A stretch of DNA of 64,000 nucleotides from Streptacidiphilus neutrinimicus (GCF_000787815.1 NZ_BBPO01000001.1:227980-291979); one strand, 5' to 3'. Positions 35,025 through 43,672 are shown, numbered from the stretch's first letter. Notes: generated from the sequence alone by a model not told the origin. Program-made: numbers and translations.

Positions 35025-36797
35025 TCACGCCTCCGGCGGCAGCCGGAGCTGCAGCATGGCCAGCAGGCGCTCCTCCGGGCGGGAGAGGTCGAGGGAGGTG
35101 AGCTGTTCCGCGCGGCGGACGCGGTAGCGGAGGGTGTTGGGGTGGATGTGCAGGGCCGCCGCCGCCGCGCGGACGTCGCCGAAGGCGTCGAGCCAGGCCA
35201 GGACGGAGGCGGCGAGGCGGCCGCCGTGCTCGGCGTCGTGGGCGAGCAGCGCCGTCAGGCGCGGGTCGCGGACGGCAGGGGCGGCCGCCAGCAGGCCGAG
35301 GGTCTCGGCCAGCAGCACCTGCGCCCGGACCTGGGCGAGGTCGGCGACCTGCGCGTCGACCCGCCCGGAGGCCATCGCGTCGAGGATCCGATCCGCCTCC
35401 CGGCGCGACGCGGCGGTGCCGGAGAGCGCGGGGACGACCTCGCCGACCGCGCCGCGGACGACGACGGGCGGTGCGCCCGCCGCGGAGAGGTGGCGGGTCG
35501 CGGCCTCGGCCAGCTCGCGGGTCCAGCCGAGCAGGGTCGCGGGCGCGACGCCGCGCGGGAGCTCCGGCAACAGCACGTAGACGCGCTCCTCGACCGCGGC
35601 CGTCAGCGCGCTGCGGTGGCGGGCCGCGGCGTGGACGGCCATCAGGCTCAGCGTCTCCTCGCGGTGCAGCTCGTCCGAACCGGGCCCCGAGCCCGGCAGG
35701 GCGAAGCCGAGCACGGCCGCGGGACGCTTCGCGTCCAGCCCGAGGTGTCCAGCCAGCGACTGCGCGCCGGTGGTGCCCTCCAGCACCCCGGAGAGCAGAC
35801 TCTGGGTGAGCCGCAGCTCCGAGCTGACCGAGCGCCGCCGCCGCATCAGCTGCAGTGCCGCGACGCGCGCCGCGCCCAGCAGCGCCTGGTCGGCGCGCTC
35901 GGCGAGCGGCGTCGCGCCCTCCTGGACCCAGATCGTGCCCAACTGCCGTTCCCCTGACCGGATCGCGACGACGAGGCGGCGGCGCAGGCCCAGCTCCGGG
36001 TGCTCGTCGATGGCGACGACCGAGTCGCCCGCCCGCAATCGCTGGAACACCCCCCACTCGCGCAGCTTCGACAGGTACGGCTCGGGCCCCTGCCAGCCGA
36101 GGATGGTGAGCCGGCGCAGGTCGTCGATCTCGTCGGAGTCCGCCGAGCGGGAGTAGGCGAGGATTCGGTTGGCGGTGTCCTCGATACTGACGATGCCGCC
36201 GGTCAGCACGGCCGTGGTCTGCGCGAGGGCGAACAGGTCGCCCTCCTCCGCGCCGCCCTCGGCGGGCAGCGGGCGGCCGCTGCCGAGCGCGGCGCGCGCC
36301 AGCGCGTCGAGGTGCTCCCAGCGGACCTCGCGGCGCACGGACAGCAGCGCGATGCCCGCCTGCTCGGCGAAGTCACGCAGCGTGTCGCGCTGGGCGGGGG
36401 AGTCGATGCGCACCGCCACGGCGGCGGCCCCTGCCGCCGCCGCGGCCCGCAGCGCCGGGATCGCGGCGCGCCCCCGCACGCCGATGGCGAGCACCAGCTC
36501 GCCCGGCCGGGCTGCCGGCGGGTCCTCGGGGTCCAGCAGCCCGACGTCGACGGCCTCCACGTCGAGCCCGGCCGGTGCGCACTGGAGCTCGACGACAGGC
36601 TCGCCCAGCGACATCAGCAGCTGCCGCAGGGTGATCCCGACGGGGACCGGCGCGGGGAAGGGGAGGCCGCCCGCGGGGCCGCCTGCGGGGCCGCCTGCAC
36701 GGCTGCCCGTGGCGTCGCCCGTGGCGTCGCCCGCGGGGCCGCCCACGGGGTCGCCTGCCGCGTCGCCCATGCCGTTGTCCGATCCGACATGCTCCAT
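35025..36797 (-). CDS. PucR-family regulator, probably of proline catabolism
   Basis: 590 aa. After a low-complexity Gly/Asp/Ala N-terminus come the PucR N-terminal domain (ITLRQLLMSLGEPVVELQCA), a GAF-like middle, and the C-terminal HTH_30 domain with FGDVRAAAAALHIHPNTLRY. It is divergent from the P5C dehydrogenase gene, a conserved arrangement in which PucR proteins activate proline use. TAGCAT (minus strand, 36804-36809) ends six bases before ATG 36797, suggesting a leaderless transcript. The ligand is presumably proline or P5C; this is inferred from context. Confidence 0.88.
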   Translation of the reverse strand: MEHVGSDNGMGDAAGDPVGGPAGDATGDATGSRAGGPAGGPAGGLPFPAPVPVGITLRQLLMSLGEPVVELQCAPAGLDVEAVDVGLLDPEDPPAARPGELVLAIGVRGRAAIPALRAAAAAGAAAVAVRIDSPAQRDTLRDFAEQAGIALLSVRREVRWEHLDALARAALGSGRPLPAEGGAEEGDLFALAQTTAVLTGGIVSIEDTANRILAYSRSADSDEIDDLRRLTILGWQGPEPYLSKLREWGVFQRLRAGDSVVAIDEHPELGLRRRLVVAIRSGERQLGTIWVQEGATPLAERADQALLGAARVAALQLMRRRRSVSSELRLTQSLLSGVLEGTTGAQSLAGHLGLDAKRPAAVLGFALPGSGPGSDELHREETLSLMAVHAAARHRSALTAAVEERVYVLLPELPRGVAPATLLGWTRELAEAATRHLSAAGAPPVVVRGAVGEVVPALSGTAASRREADRILDAMASGRVDAQVADLAQVRAQVLLAETLGLLAAAPAVRDPRLTALLAHDAEHGGRLAASVLAWLDAFGDVRAAAAALHIHPNTLRYRVRRAEQLTSLDLSRPEERLLAMLQLRLPPEA

Positions 36798-36900
36798 ACC
36801 TGGATGCTATGCGACCGGACAAAGAGGAGCCCTGCCCGCGAGGCCTAGCGTGAGCATCGACGCGAGAACCGCGTCGTCCAGATCCGTTCGCGGATGTCCT

Positions 36901-36925
36901 CCGCATGCACCACGACTGCATGCGG
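36901..36925. promoter_or_regulatory. inverted repeat in the pucR-P5C dehydrogenase gap
   Basis: CCGCATGCA-N7-TGCATGCGG, a perfect nine-base inverted repeat about 65 bases upstream of the dehydrogenase start. A smaller hairpin ATCCG-TTCG-CGGAT lies at 36882-36895. The position and symmetry fit a dimeric activator site for PucR. Confidence 0.6.
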
Positions 36926-36991
36926 CGGACAACCGGCGGTCCGATCCTGAGGACACCTCGACACCTCCAGAACTCGATGAGGAGCAGGCGC

Positions 36992-38623
36992 GTGTTGGAC
37001 GCTGTGACCCAGATTCCGACGCCGGTCAACGAGCCGGTGCACAGTTACGCTCCGGGCTCCGCCGAGCGGGCCCGTCTCGAGGCGGAGCTGAAGCGTCTGG
37101 GCAGCCAGGCGCCCGTCGAGCTCACCATGACCATCGGCGGCGCCAAGCGCCTCGGTGGTGGCGAGCCGATCGACGTGGTCCAGCCGCACCGTCACGCCGC
37201 GGTGCTCGGCACCATGCGCAACGCGACCCAGGACGACGCCCGCGACGCCGTCGAGGCGGCCCTCGCGGCCGGTCCGGCCTGGCGTGCCCTCTCCTTCGAC
37301 GACCGCGCCGCTGTCTTCCTCCGCGCCGCCGACCTGCTCTCGGGCCCCTGGCGCGAGACGCTGGCCGCCGCGACCATGCTGGGCCAGTCCAAGACCGCGC
37401 AGCAGGCCGAGATCGACACCCCGTGCGAGCTCGTCGACTTCTGGCGCTTCAACGTCCACTTCGCCCGCCAGATCCTGGCTGAGCAGCCGATCTCCTCGCC
37501 GGGCGTGTGGAACCGCACCGACCACCGCCCGCTCGAGGGCTTCGTCTACGCGATCACGCCGTTCAACTTCACCGCGATCGCCGGCAACCTGCCGACCGCC
37601 CCGGCCCTGATGGGCAACACGGTGGTCTGGAAGCCGTCCCCCACCCAGCAGTTCGCCGCGCACCTGCTGATGCAGTTGCTGGAGGAGGCGGGCCTGCCCA
37701 AGGGCGTCATCAACATGGTGACCGGCGACGGCCTGGCCGTCTCCGAGGTGGTGCTGAAGCACCAGGACCTGGCCGGCATCCACTTCACCGGCTCGACCGC
37801 CACCTTCCAGCACCTGTGGAAGACGGTCGGCGAGAACATCGCCACCTACCGGACGTACCCGCGCCTGGTCGGCGAGACCGGTGGCAAGGACTTCCTGATC
37901 GCCCACCCGTCCGCCGACCCGGCGGCGCTGTCCACCGCGCTGGTCCGCGGCGCGTTCGAGTTCCAGGGCCAGAAGTGCTCGGCGCTGTCCCGCGCCTACG
38001 TCCCGGCCTCGCTGTGGGCGCAGATCAAGGACGACGTCAAGGCCACCACCGAGTCCCTGACCATGGGTGACGTGGCGGACCTGTCCAACTTCATGGGCGC
38101 CGTCATCGACGCGCGCTCCTTCGCCAAGAACAAGGCCGCCCTGGAGCGCGCCGCCGCCGACCCGCAGGTCGAGATCCTCGCGGGCGGCACCTGCGACGAC
38201 TCCGAGGGCTACTTCGTCCGCCCGACCGTCCTGGTCGCCGCCGACCCGGCCGCGGAGTACTTCCGCGACGAGTACTTCGGCCCGATCCTCGCCGTGCACG
38301 TCTACGAGGACGACGCATGGCAGGCGACGCTCGCGCAGATGGAGTCGGCCTCCTCGTACGGCCTGACCGGCGCCGTCTTCGCCACCGACCGCGCGGCGAT
38401 CGCGGAGGCGGCCTCCGTGCTGCGCTTCGCGGCCGGCAACTTCTACGTCAACGACAAGCCGACCGGCGCCGTCGTCGGCCAGCAGCCCTTCGGCGGCGGC
38501 CGCGCATCCGGCACCAACGACAAGGCCGGCGCCGCGCAGAACCTGCTGCGCTGGACCTCGGCGCGCTCCATCAAGGAGACCTTCGTCCCGCCGACGGACC
38601 ACCGCTACCCCCACATGGGCTGA
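36992..38623 (+). CDS. pruA: L-glutamate gamma-semialdehyde (P5C) dehydrogenase
   Basis: Oxidises glutamate semialdehyde to glutamate with NAD+, the second step of proline breakdown. 543 aa, normal for the monofunctional enzyme. Motifs: AITPFNFTAIAGNLPTAPAL, IHFTGSTATF, VGETGGKDF with the general-base region, and catalytic C329 in FQGQKCSALSRAYV. I start at GTG 36992 with GAGGAG seven bases upstream; TTG 36995 is also possible. First gene of the proline operon, followed by proline dehydrogenase after 143 bases with two hairpins. Confidence 0.95.
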   Translation: MLDAVTQIPTPVNEPVHSYAPGSAERARLEAELKRLGSQAPVELTMTIGGAKRLGGGEPIDVVQPHRHAAVLGTMRNATQDDARDAVEAALAAGPAWRALSFDDRAAVFLRAADLLSGPWRETLAAATMLGQSKTAQQAEIDTPCELVDFWRFNVHFARQILAEQPISSPGVWNRTDHRPLEGFVYAITPFNFTAIAGNLPTAPALMGNTVVWKPSPTQQFAAHLLMQLLEEAGLPKGVINMVTGDGLAVSEVVLKHQDLAGIHFTGSTATFQHLWKTVGENIATYRTYPRLVGETGGKDFLIAHPSADPAALSTALVRGAFEFQGQKCSALSRAYVPASLWAQIKDDVKATTESLTMGDVADLSNFMGAVIDARSFAKNKAALERAAADPQVEILAGGTCDDSEGYFVRPTVLVAADPAAEYFRDEYFGPILAVHVYEDDAWQATLAQMESASSYGLTGAVFATDRAAIAEAASVLRFAAGNFYVNDKPTGAVVGQQPFGGGRASGTNDKAGAAQNLLRWTSARSIKETFVPPTDHRYPHMG

Positions 38624-38648
38624 CACCTCGTCGCGTCACCCGTCCCCC

Positions 38649-38715
38649 CGTCGCCGCCACGGCGACGCCCCTGAGCCGCCGCGCCCCCTCAACTCCCCCC
38701 GTGGAGGGGGCGCGG
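38649..38715 (+). promoter_or_regulatory. two tandem hairpins between pruA and proline dehydrogenase
   Basis: First: CGTCGCCG-CCA-CGGCGACG (38649-38667). Second: CCGCGCCCCCTC, 13-base loop, GAGGGGGCGCGG (38679-38715). Both are perfect. They could limit read-through or protect the upstream mRNA; no T run follows. Confidence 0.6.
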
Positions 38716-38766
38716 CATCCAGGCCCCACGTGCTTCTCCTCTCCTCCGCGCCCTGGAGTTCTTGAC

Positions 38767-39696
38767 ATGCTCCGTTCCACCCTGCTCGCGGCCTCCCGCT
38801 CCCCGCGCTCCCGCAAGCTCATCGAGCAGCTGCCCCCCACCCGCGCCATCGTCAACCGCTTCGTCGCGGGCGAGACCCTGGTCGACGGCGTCGCCGTGAC
38901 CCGCGACCTGGTCGCCACCGGTCGCCGGATCACCCTCGACCACCTCGGCGAGGACACCTCCGACGCGTCGCAGGCCGCGGCCACCGCCGAGGCCTACGAG
39001 AAGCTGCTCGCCGCGCTCTCCGAGAGCGGTCTCGCCGACCGCGCCGAGGTCTCCGTCAAGCTGTCCGCGGTCGGCCAGTTCCTGCCCCAGGACGGCGAGA
39101 AGGTCGCGCTCGACAACGCCCGCCGCATCTGCGAGGCGGCCGCCGCGGTCGGCACCACGGTCACCCTCGACATGGAGGACCACACCACCACCGACTCCAC
39201 CTTGGGCATCGCCCGCGAGCTGCGCGCGGACTTCCCCTGGCTCGGCGTCGTCCTCCAGGCCTACCTGCACCGCACCGAGGCCGACTGCCGCGAGTTCAGC
39301 GGCCCCGGCAGCCGCGTCCGCCTCTGCAAGGGCGCCTACCAGGAGCCGGCCACGGTCGCCTTCCAGAAGAAGTCCGAGGTCGACCTCTCCTACGTCCGCT
39401 GCCTCAAGGTCCTGATGGCGGGCGAGGGCTACCCGATGATCGCCTCCCACGACCCGCGCCTCATCCGCATCGCGGGCGAGCTGGCCGCCTCGAACGGCCG
39501 TGCGGCGGACTCCTTCGAGTACCAGATGCTCTACGGCATCCGTCCGGAGGAGCAGGAGCGCCTCATCGCCGAGGGCAACACCATGCGTGTCTACCTCCCC
39601 TACGGCAACGAGTGGTACGGCTACTTCATGCGCCGCCTCGCGGAGCGCCCGGCCAACCTCACCTTCTTCCTCCGCGCGCTGGCCACCAAGAGCTGA
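38767..39696 (+). CDS. proline dehydrogenase
   Basis: FAD enzyme that oxidises proline to pyrroline-5-carboxylate, which pruA then uses. 309 aa, the short monofunctional form. TIM-barrel motifs: VSVKLSAVGQFL, VTLDMEDHTTTD, RVRLCKGAYQEP and the substrate-binding C-terminus YFMRRLAERPANLTFF (RRxxE). I start at ATG 38767; the frame is open far upstream through the hairpin region but that part is not protein-like. A terminator follows at 39723. Confidence 0.95.
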   Translation: MLRSTLLAASRSPRSRKLIEQLPPTRAIVNRFVAGETLVDGVAVTRDLVATGRRITLDHLGEDTSDASQAAATAEAYEKLLAALSESGLADRAEVSVKLSAVGQFLPQDGEKVALDNARRICEAAAAVGTTVTLDMEDHTTTDSTLGIARELRADFPWLGVVLQAYLHRTEADCREFSGPGSRVRLCKGAYQEPATVAFQKKSEVDLSYVRCLKVLMAGEGYPMIASHDPRLIRIAGELAASNGRAADSFEYQMLYGIRPEEQERLIAEGNTMRVYLPYGNEWYGYFMRRLAERPANLTFFLRALATKS

Positions 39697-39722
39697 CGAC
39701 CAGCGCTGTGCCGTCGACCTTT

Positions 39723-39746
39723 GGCGGAGCCGTACTCGGCTCCGCC
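39723..39746 (+). terminator. terminator of the proline operon
   Basis: GGCGGAGCCG-TACT-CGGCTCCGCC, a perfect ten-base stem with a four-base loop, 26 bases past the stop, then ACAGGTCGTTTGT. Confidence 0.8.
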
Positions 39747-39970
39747 ACAGGTCGTTTGTGAGGGTCTCCTCCACGGCCGGGCGGTGGGGTGTGGTCTGAC
39801 GGAGTGACAGACCATCCTGCGAGACAGCCTGTAGTCAGGCGGTCACCGCGCCTGTAGCGTGCTGTTCGAACGCGCGGTTCGAAGTCCAGCTGTACCGGCA
39901 GTCCGAGGGCCAGGGCGATCACACCCAGGGGGTGCGCGTGGTGCGTGCCCGCGTCCGACAGGAGACAGGA

Positions 39971-40174
39971 ATGGCTCAGGGCACCGTCAAGTGGTTCAAC
40001 GCGGAGAAGGGCTTCGGCTTCATCGAGCAGGCCGACGGGGGGCCGGACGTCTTCGTCCACTACTCCGCGATCAACTCCTCCGGCTACCGCGAGCTCAACG
40101 AGGGCGAGGCCGTGACGTTCGAGGTCGAGCAGGGCCCCAAGGGTCCGCAGGCCGCCAACGTGACGCGCGGCTGA
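39971..40174 (+). CDS. cold-shock protein (CspA family)
   Basis: 67-aa single-strand nucleic-acid-binding protein that keeps RNA unstructured. RNP1 KGFGFI and RNP2 VFVHY are intact in a full cold-shock domain starting [31 protein letters not shown] just before ATG 39971 fixes the start. About 220 bases without a gene precede it, room for the long 5' leader usual for csp genes, though no known cold-box is recognised. A strong terminator follows. Confidence 0.96.
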   Translation: MAQGTVKWFNAEKGFGFIEQADGGPDVFVHYSAINSSGYRELNEGEAVTFEVEQGPKGPQAANVTRG

Positions 40175-40188
40175 CCAGACGCGACGCG

Positions 40189-40223
40189 GAGCCCCGCTGC
40201 CCGGACGACGGGCGGCGGGGCTC
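40189..40223 (+). terminator. terminator after the cold-shock gene
   Basis: GAGCCCCGCTGCCCG pairs with CGGGCGGCGGGGCTC over 15 bases (one G-T pair) around five bases, 14 bases after the stop. Confidence 0.8.
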
Positions 40224-40344
40224 TGGCCTTGCGCCGTAGGGCGCGTCACGCTTCCGGGTGAGGGGTACCCGGAATGGCGGAGCGCGGACGGTGGCAGGTC
40301 CACCATGGTCTCCGTCGGGTACGAACGACTGACGGGAGCTCACC

Positions 40345-41274
40345 ATGTCGAACCCGCCGGACTGGAGACGCCTGGTCGACCACGTCGCGTCGATCCCCGA
40401 GCGGGTCTACGAGCACTGGGTGCCCGGGACGGGGTGGGACAACATCACGCAGTTCGGCGCCGAGTACGGGTGGAACGGCGTGCCGTGGTGCGCGATCTTC
40501 GAGTGGTGCATGTTCCACGACGTGGGGCTGGACGCGATCGTGCCGAAGACGGCAGCCGTCGCGGAGCTGGCGTCGTGGGCGCAGGCCCACGGGCAGTGGT
40601 CGGAGTATCCGTCGGTCGGGTCGCTGACGATCTTCGGTGGGGATGTGCACACCGAGATCGTGACGGGGTTCGACGCCGACAACGTCTACACCAAGGGCGG
40701 CAACTCCATTCAGGCCGGGGCCACGGACGACGGCCAGGGGAATGGCGTGTGGTCGCACCAGCACGCGCGCCGAGATCCGTACGTCACCGGGTATCTCGCG
40801 CCGCGCTTCCCGGACGGAGTGTGCCCGCCGACCGCGGATCCCGTGGATCCGCGGGGCGGGCGGGCGGTGGGGGCATGGCGGTGGATTCCGCTGCCCGCGC
40901 CGGGTCCCGCTCCCGTCCCCTCGCCGCAGCCCGCGCCCGGGTACGCGGAGGAGACGGTGCTGGCCTATCTGCCGCCGATTCCGGCCGACGCCGACACCGA
41001 TGTGCCGGTTGAGCCTGCCGGGACGGACGCGGCACCGGGCGGCGGGGCGCGGAACGGGCCGATGTGGCTGTGCGTCACCCCGCAGGGCGCCGACGGGAGC
41101 GTCGCGGTGTCGATGCGGACGGACGGCACGTGGGGCGCGCCGGTGGAGCATGCCGTGGCCGTCGCAACGGGCAAGCTGGTGCTCCCGCTGCCGACGGACG
41201 GCTCGGTCGACGTGGTGCGGCTGCGCTCTACGGTTCCGTTGCAGGGGTATGTGACCGGGCGCCAGGTGGGGTGA
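40345..41274 (+). CDS. CHAP-type hydrolase, lysin-like, without signal peptide
   Basis: 309 aa. The N-terminal 150 residues look like a CHAP amidase/endopeptidase: catalytic-type cysteine in GVPWCAIFEWCMF near residue 50 and histidine in GGDVHTEIVTGF, then KGGNSIQAGATDDGQGNGVW. A Pro-rich linker follows (PAPGPAPVPSPQPAP) and a C-terminal beta-rich domain. The start MSNPPDWRRLVDHVASI, after GGGAG, has no export signal. The domain order resembles actinophage endolysins, so a phage origin is possible. It stands alone with no holin or phage genes nearby. Confidence 0.7.
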   Translation: MSNPPDWRRLVDHVASIPERVYEHWVPGTGWDNITQFGAEYGWNGVPWCAIFEWCMFHDVGLDAIVPKTAAVAELASWAQAHGQWSEYPSVGSLTIFGGDVHTEIVTGFDADNVYTKGGNSIQAGATDDGQGNGVWSHQHARRDPYVTGYLAPRFPDGVCPPTADPVDPRGGRAVGAWRWIPLPAPGPAPVPSPQPAPGYAEETVLAYLPPIPADADTDVPVEPAGTDAAPGGGARNGPMWLCVTPQGADGSVAVSMRTDGTWGAPVEHAVAVATGKLVLPLPTDGSVDVVRLRSTVPLQGYVTGRQVG

Positions 41275-41323
41275 CGCGGCCCTGCGGCGGCTGGCCTCGC
41301 CGCTTTGGTCCGCGTGCCGGGCC

Positions 41324-41430
41324 GGGCCGGGGCCGCGGGCATCGGGTTCGCGGGCCGGGGCCGCGGGGGATCGGGGCCGCCGGTATCGGCTTCGCGTGTC
41401 GTGGCTGCGGGCCGGGGCCGCGGGCATCGG
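41324..41430. repeat. degenerate GC-rich repeats
   Basis: Three copies of GGGCCGGGGCCGCGGG followed by CATCGG or similar begin at 41324, 41352 and 41409, in the gap between the CHAP gene and the XRE gene. No function seen. Confidence 0.6.
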
Positions 41431-41504
41431 AGCCCCAGTATTGGGTTCGCGAGTCGCGGCTGCTGGCTGCTGGCTGGGCTGCGGGTCGGGTTCGGGGGTG
41501 GGCG

Positions 41505-41768
41505 TCAGCCGGCCAGCTGTGTCGCGGTGCCGAGCCAGATCTGGGCAGCGGTCTGGATCGGGAGCTGGAGCGCCTCGCAGAGGCCGACGATCGTGCCGAA
41601 GCCGGGGCTCGGCATGCGGCCCGCCTCGATCTTGCGCAGGGTCTCCGGCGAGATGCCCGCGGTCCGGGCGATCAGCTCCGGATCGCGTCCCGCGCGGGCC
41701 TCGCGCAGCAGCGCGCCGAGGCGGCGGCCGGACTCGACCTGCTCGGGGGTGAGAGGGATGCGGACCAT
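41505..41768 (-). CDS. XRE-family HTH regulator
   Basis: 87-aa protein that is little more than a helix-turn-helix: ELIARTAGISPETLRKIEAG, then a short helical end (TIVGLCEALQLPIQTAAQIW). Compact XRE proteins of this kind often repress a divergent gene. Here methionine aminopeptidase starts 95 bases away across two similar palindromes. The start is ATG 41768 (MVRIPLTPEQVESGRRL). Confidence 0.88.
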   Translation of the reverse strand: MVRIPLTPEQVESGRRLGALLREARAGRDPELIARTAGISPETLRKIEAGRMPSPGFGTIVGLCEALQLPIQTAAQIWLGTATQLAG

Positions 41769-41782
41769 GCCCCCATCGTAGT

Positions 41783-41798
41783 CGGTATTAATGTACCG
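41783..41798. promoter_or_regulatory. operator-like box 1 of the XRE-map divergon
   Basis: CGGTATTAATGTACCG: arms CGGTA/TACCG around TTAATG. It lies 15 bases upstream of the XRE start and overlaps the area where a promoter for map (TATGCT at 41803) would bind polymerase. Confidence 0.6.
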
Positions 41799-41825
41799 GG
41801 CTTATGCTACGCTCGGGCCCAGTGA

Positions 41826-41839
41826 GGTATTTAAATACC
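41826..41839. promoter_or_regulatory. operator-like box 2 of the XRE-map divergon
   Basis: GGTATTTAAATACC, a perfect 14-base palindrome sharing GGTATT and TACC with box 1. It lies 25 bases before the map start, in the presumed leader or just past the transcription start, a good place for a repressor. Confidence 0.65.
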
Positions 41840-41863
41840 GACGACCTGCGAGGAAGGGGCTCG

Positions 41864-42634
41864 ATGATCGAGCTGAAGTCCGCCGAGGCGATCGACAAGA
41901 TGGCGGTCACCGGCCGTTTCGTCGCCGAGACGCTGGCGGAGCTCTCCGCCCTGGCCCGCCCTGGCGTGAACCTGCTCGACCTGGAGCGTCGCGCCCGACG
42001 CCGTGTCGAGGAGCGCGGCGCCGTCTCCTGCTACTGGGACTACGCGCCCTCCTTCGGCAGCGGCCCCTTCCGCAACGTCATCTGCCTGTCGGTCAACGAC
42101 GCGGTGCTCCACGGCCGGCCGCGCCACCAGGTGCTGCGCGACGGCGACGTGCTGAGCCTGGACTTCGCCGTCTCCATCGACGGCTGGGTCGCTGACTCCG
42201 CCGTCACCGTCCTCGTCGGCACGCCGCGCGAGCAGGACGCGCGGCTGGTCGAGTCCACGCGGGCGGCACTCGACGCCGGGATCGCCGCGGCTGTGCCGGG
42301 GGCCCGCATCGGGGACGTGTCGGCGGCGATCGGCGCGGTGGCCGCGGCGCACGGCTACCCCGTCAACATGCAGTTCGGCGGTCACGGGCTCGGCCGCACC
42401 ATGCACGAGGACCCGCACGTCCCCAACAAGGGCCGCCCGGGGCGCGGCCTGAGGCTCCAGCCCGGCATGACCCTCGCCCTCGAACCGTGGTGGTCGGCGA
42501 GCACGGACGAGATCCGGGTGGACGACGACGGTTGGACGCTCCGCTTCGCCGACGGCTCGCGCGGCGCGCACTCCGAGCACACGGTCGCGATCACGGAGGA
42601 CGGTCCGCGTGTGCTGACCCGGCTAGCGCAGTAG
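41864..42634 (+). CDS. map: type I methionine aminopeptidase
   Basis: Removes the N-terminal methionine of new proteins. 256 aa from ATG 41864, with GAGGAAGGGG upstream. The full metal set is visible: aspartates in LSLDFAVSIDGWVADSAVTV, histidine in GGHGLGRTMHEDPHVPN, glutamate in LALEPWW and in AHSEHTVAITEDG; SVNDAVLHGRP holds the substrate histidine. It does not sit in the ribosomal-protein cluster where the main map gene usually lies, and is paired with its own regulator, so it is likely a second, regulated copy. Confidence 0.92.
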   Translation: MIELKSAEAIDKMAVTGRFVAETLAELSALARPGVNLLDLERRARRRVEERGAVSCYWDYAPSFGSGPFRNVICLSVNDAVLHGRPRHQVLRDGDVLSLDFAVSIDGWVADSAVTVLVGTPREQDARLVESTRAALDAGIAAAVPGARIGDVSAAIGAVAAAHGYPVNMQFGGHGLGRTMHEDPHVPNKGRPGRGLRLQPGMTLALEPWWSASTDEIRVDDDGWTLRFADGSRGAHSEHTVAITEDGPRVLTRLAQ

Positions 42635-43672
42635 CAGGTAGGCGAAGCAGGCCGCGCTCAGCAGCCACAGCAGGAGCGCGGGACGTGCGTGTCGCCGGCG
42701 GAGAGACACAGGCGCGGAGGGGGCGGGTGTGGGCGGCCAGGCTCCGGTGGGGGCGGCCGTGCCGGGCCGCGTGTGAGGCGGCGTCGGTCCTGTGCCGCCG
42801 GGCATGGGCCGTCGGGGATCCGGGGGTATGAAGGGTCCCTGCCGTCCCTGCTGGGCCGTCGGCGCCGCCGTGCCTGCACCCGCGCCGACCGGTGCGGGTG
42901 CAGGCACGGGCGCGGGGTACCCGGCCGGCGCCCCGGCCTGCTGCTGTGGTGACCCCCAGGGCTCGGCCGCCTCGACCGGAGTGCCGTAGCCTCCGCCCGG
43001 AGGCGTCGGGGTCGGCGCGTCCGCGGTGGTCCCCCAGCGCATCGCCGCGGGCGTCCACTCGTACGTGAGGCCGTCCTCGGCGAGGGCCCCGCTCCAGGCG
43101 CGGCCGTCGAGGTCCTGGCGCCAGCGGTGGCGCTGGGCGTCCGTGAGGTGCACGCTCAGCTCGTGCAGACGCGGCGGCTCGTCCGTCGCCGGGCCGGGGA
43201 CGTCGATCTGCTCGACGGCCTGGACGTCCGCGGGATCGGCGAGTGCGGTGCCGCGCCAGAAGCACTGGACGTCGAGGATCGGCAGGTGGCTGGGGTTCCG
43301 GACGACCACGCTCCAGCCCGTGGGGCGCCCGGCGTCCGCGACCTGCGGCACCGATCGGAGCCGGACGACCAACTGGTTGAGCTGCCAGATCCGTTCGGCC
43401 TCCGCGCGCTCGCGCTCGTGCGCGGCGTCCTCCAGCGCGCGCAGTCGCTCCCGCTCGGACCTCTCCGCCGCGGCCTCCGCGCGACGCCGCTCGGTCTCCA
43501 CCCGGCGTCGTTCCGCGTCCCGTTCGGCCACGCGGTGTTCGTCCTCGACGCGTGCCCGCTCGCGCGCGGCCTCACGTGCCTCCGTGATCCGCCGACGGTG
43601 ATCCGAGATACTGATCCACAGCGCGGACAGCGTGCTGAGGATGCCGACGACGGCCGTTGTCTCCGCGATCAC
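42623..43672 (-). CDS. coiled-coil membrane protein of unknown function
   Basis: 349 aa: a short hydrophobic N-terminus (AVVGILSTLSALWISI), then a strongly charged Arg/Glu coiled coil of about 70 residues (about 25-95, for example ERRRVETERRRAEAAAERSE), a compact beta-rich domain (GWSVVVRNPSHLPILDVQCF), a long Pro/Gly/Ala-rich linker and a C-terminal helix (ALLLWLLSAACFAYLLLR) at the very end. This is the layout of a membrane-attached scaffold or sensor. Its stop overlaps the end of map by 12 bases on the opposite strand. No family recognised. Confidence 0.7.
   Translation of the reverse strand: MIAETTAVVGILSTLSALWISISDHRRRITEAREAARERARVEDEHRVAERDAERRRVETERRRAEAAAERSERERLRALEDAAHERERAEAERIWQLNQLVVRLRSVPQVADAGRPTGWSVVVRNPSHLPILDVQCFWRGTALADPADVQAVEQIDVPGPATDEPPRLHELSVHLTDAQRHRWRQDLDGRAWSGALAEDGLTYEWTPAAMRWGTTADAPTPTPPGGGYGTPVEAAEPWGSPQQQAGAPAGYPAPVPAPAPVGAGAGTAAPTAQQGRQGPFIPPDPRRPMPGGTGPTPPHTRPGTAAPTGAWPPTPAPSAPVSLRRRHARPALLLWLLSAACFAYLLLR

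Noticed and set aside
39866..39886. GGTTCGAAGTCC resembling a tRNA T-arm
   Set aside because: No acceptor, D or anticodon stems can be paired around it; only the TTCGAA palindrome repeats nearby.
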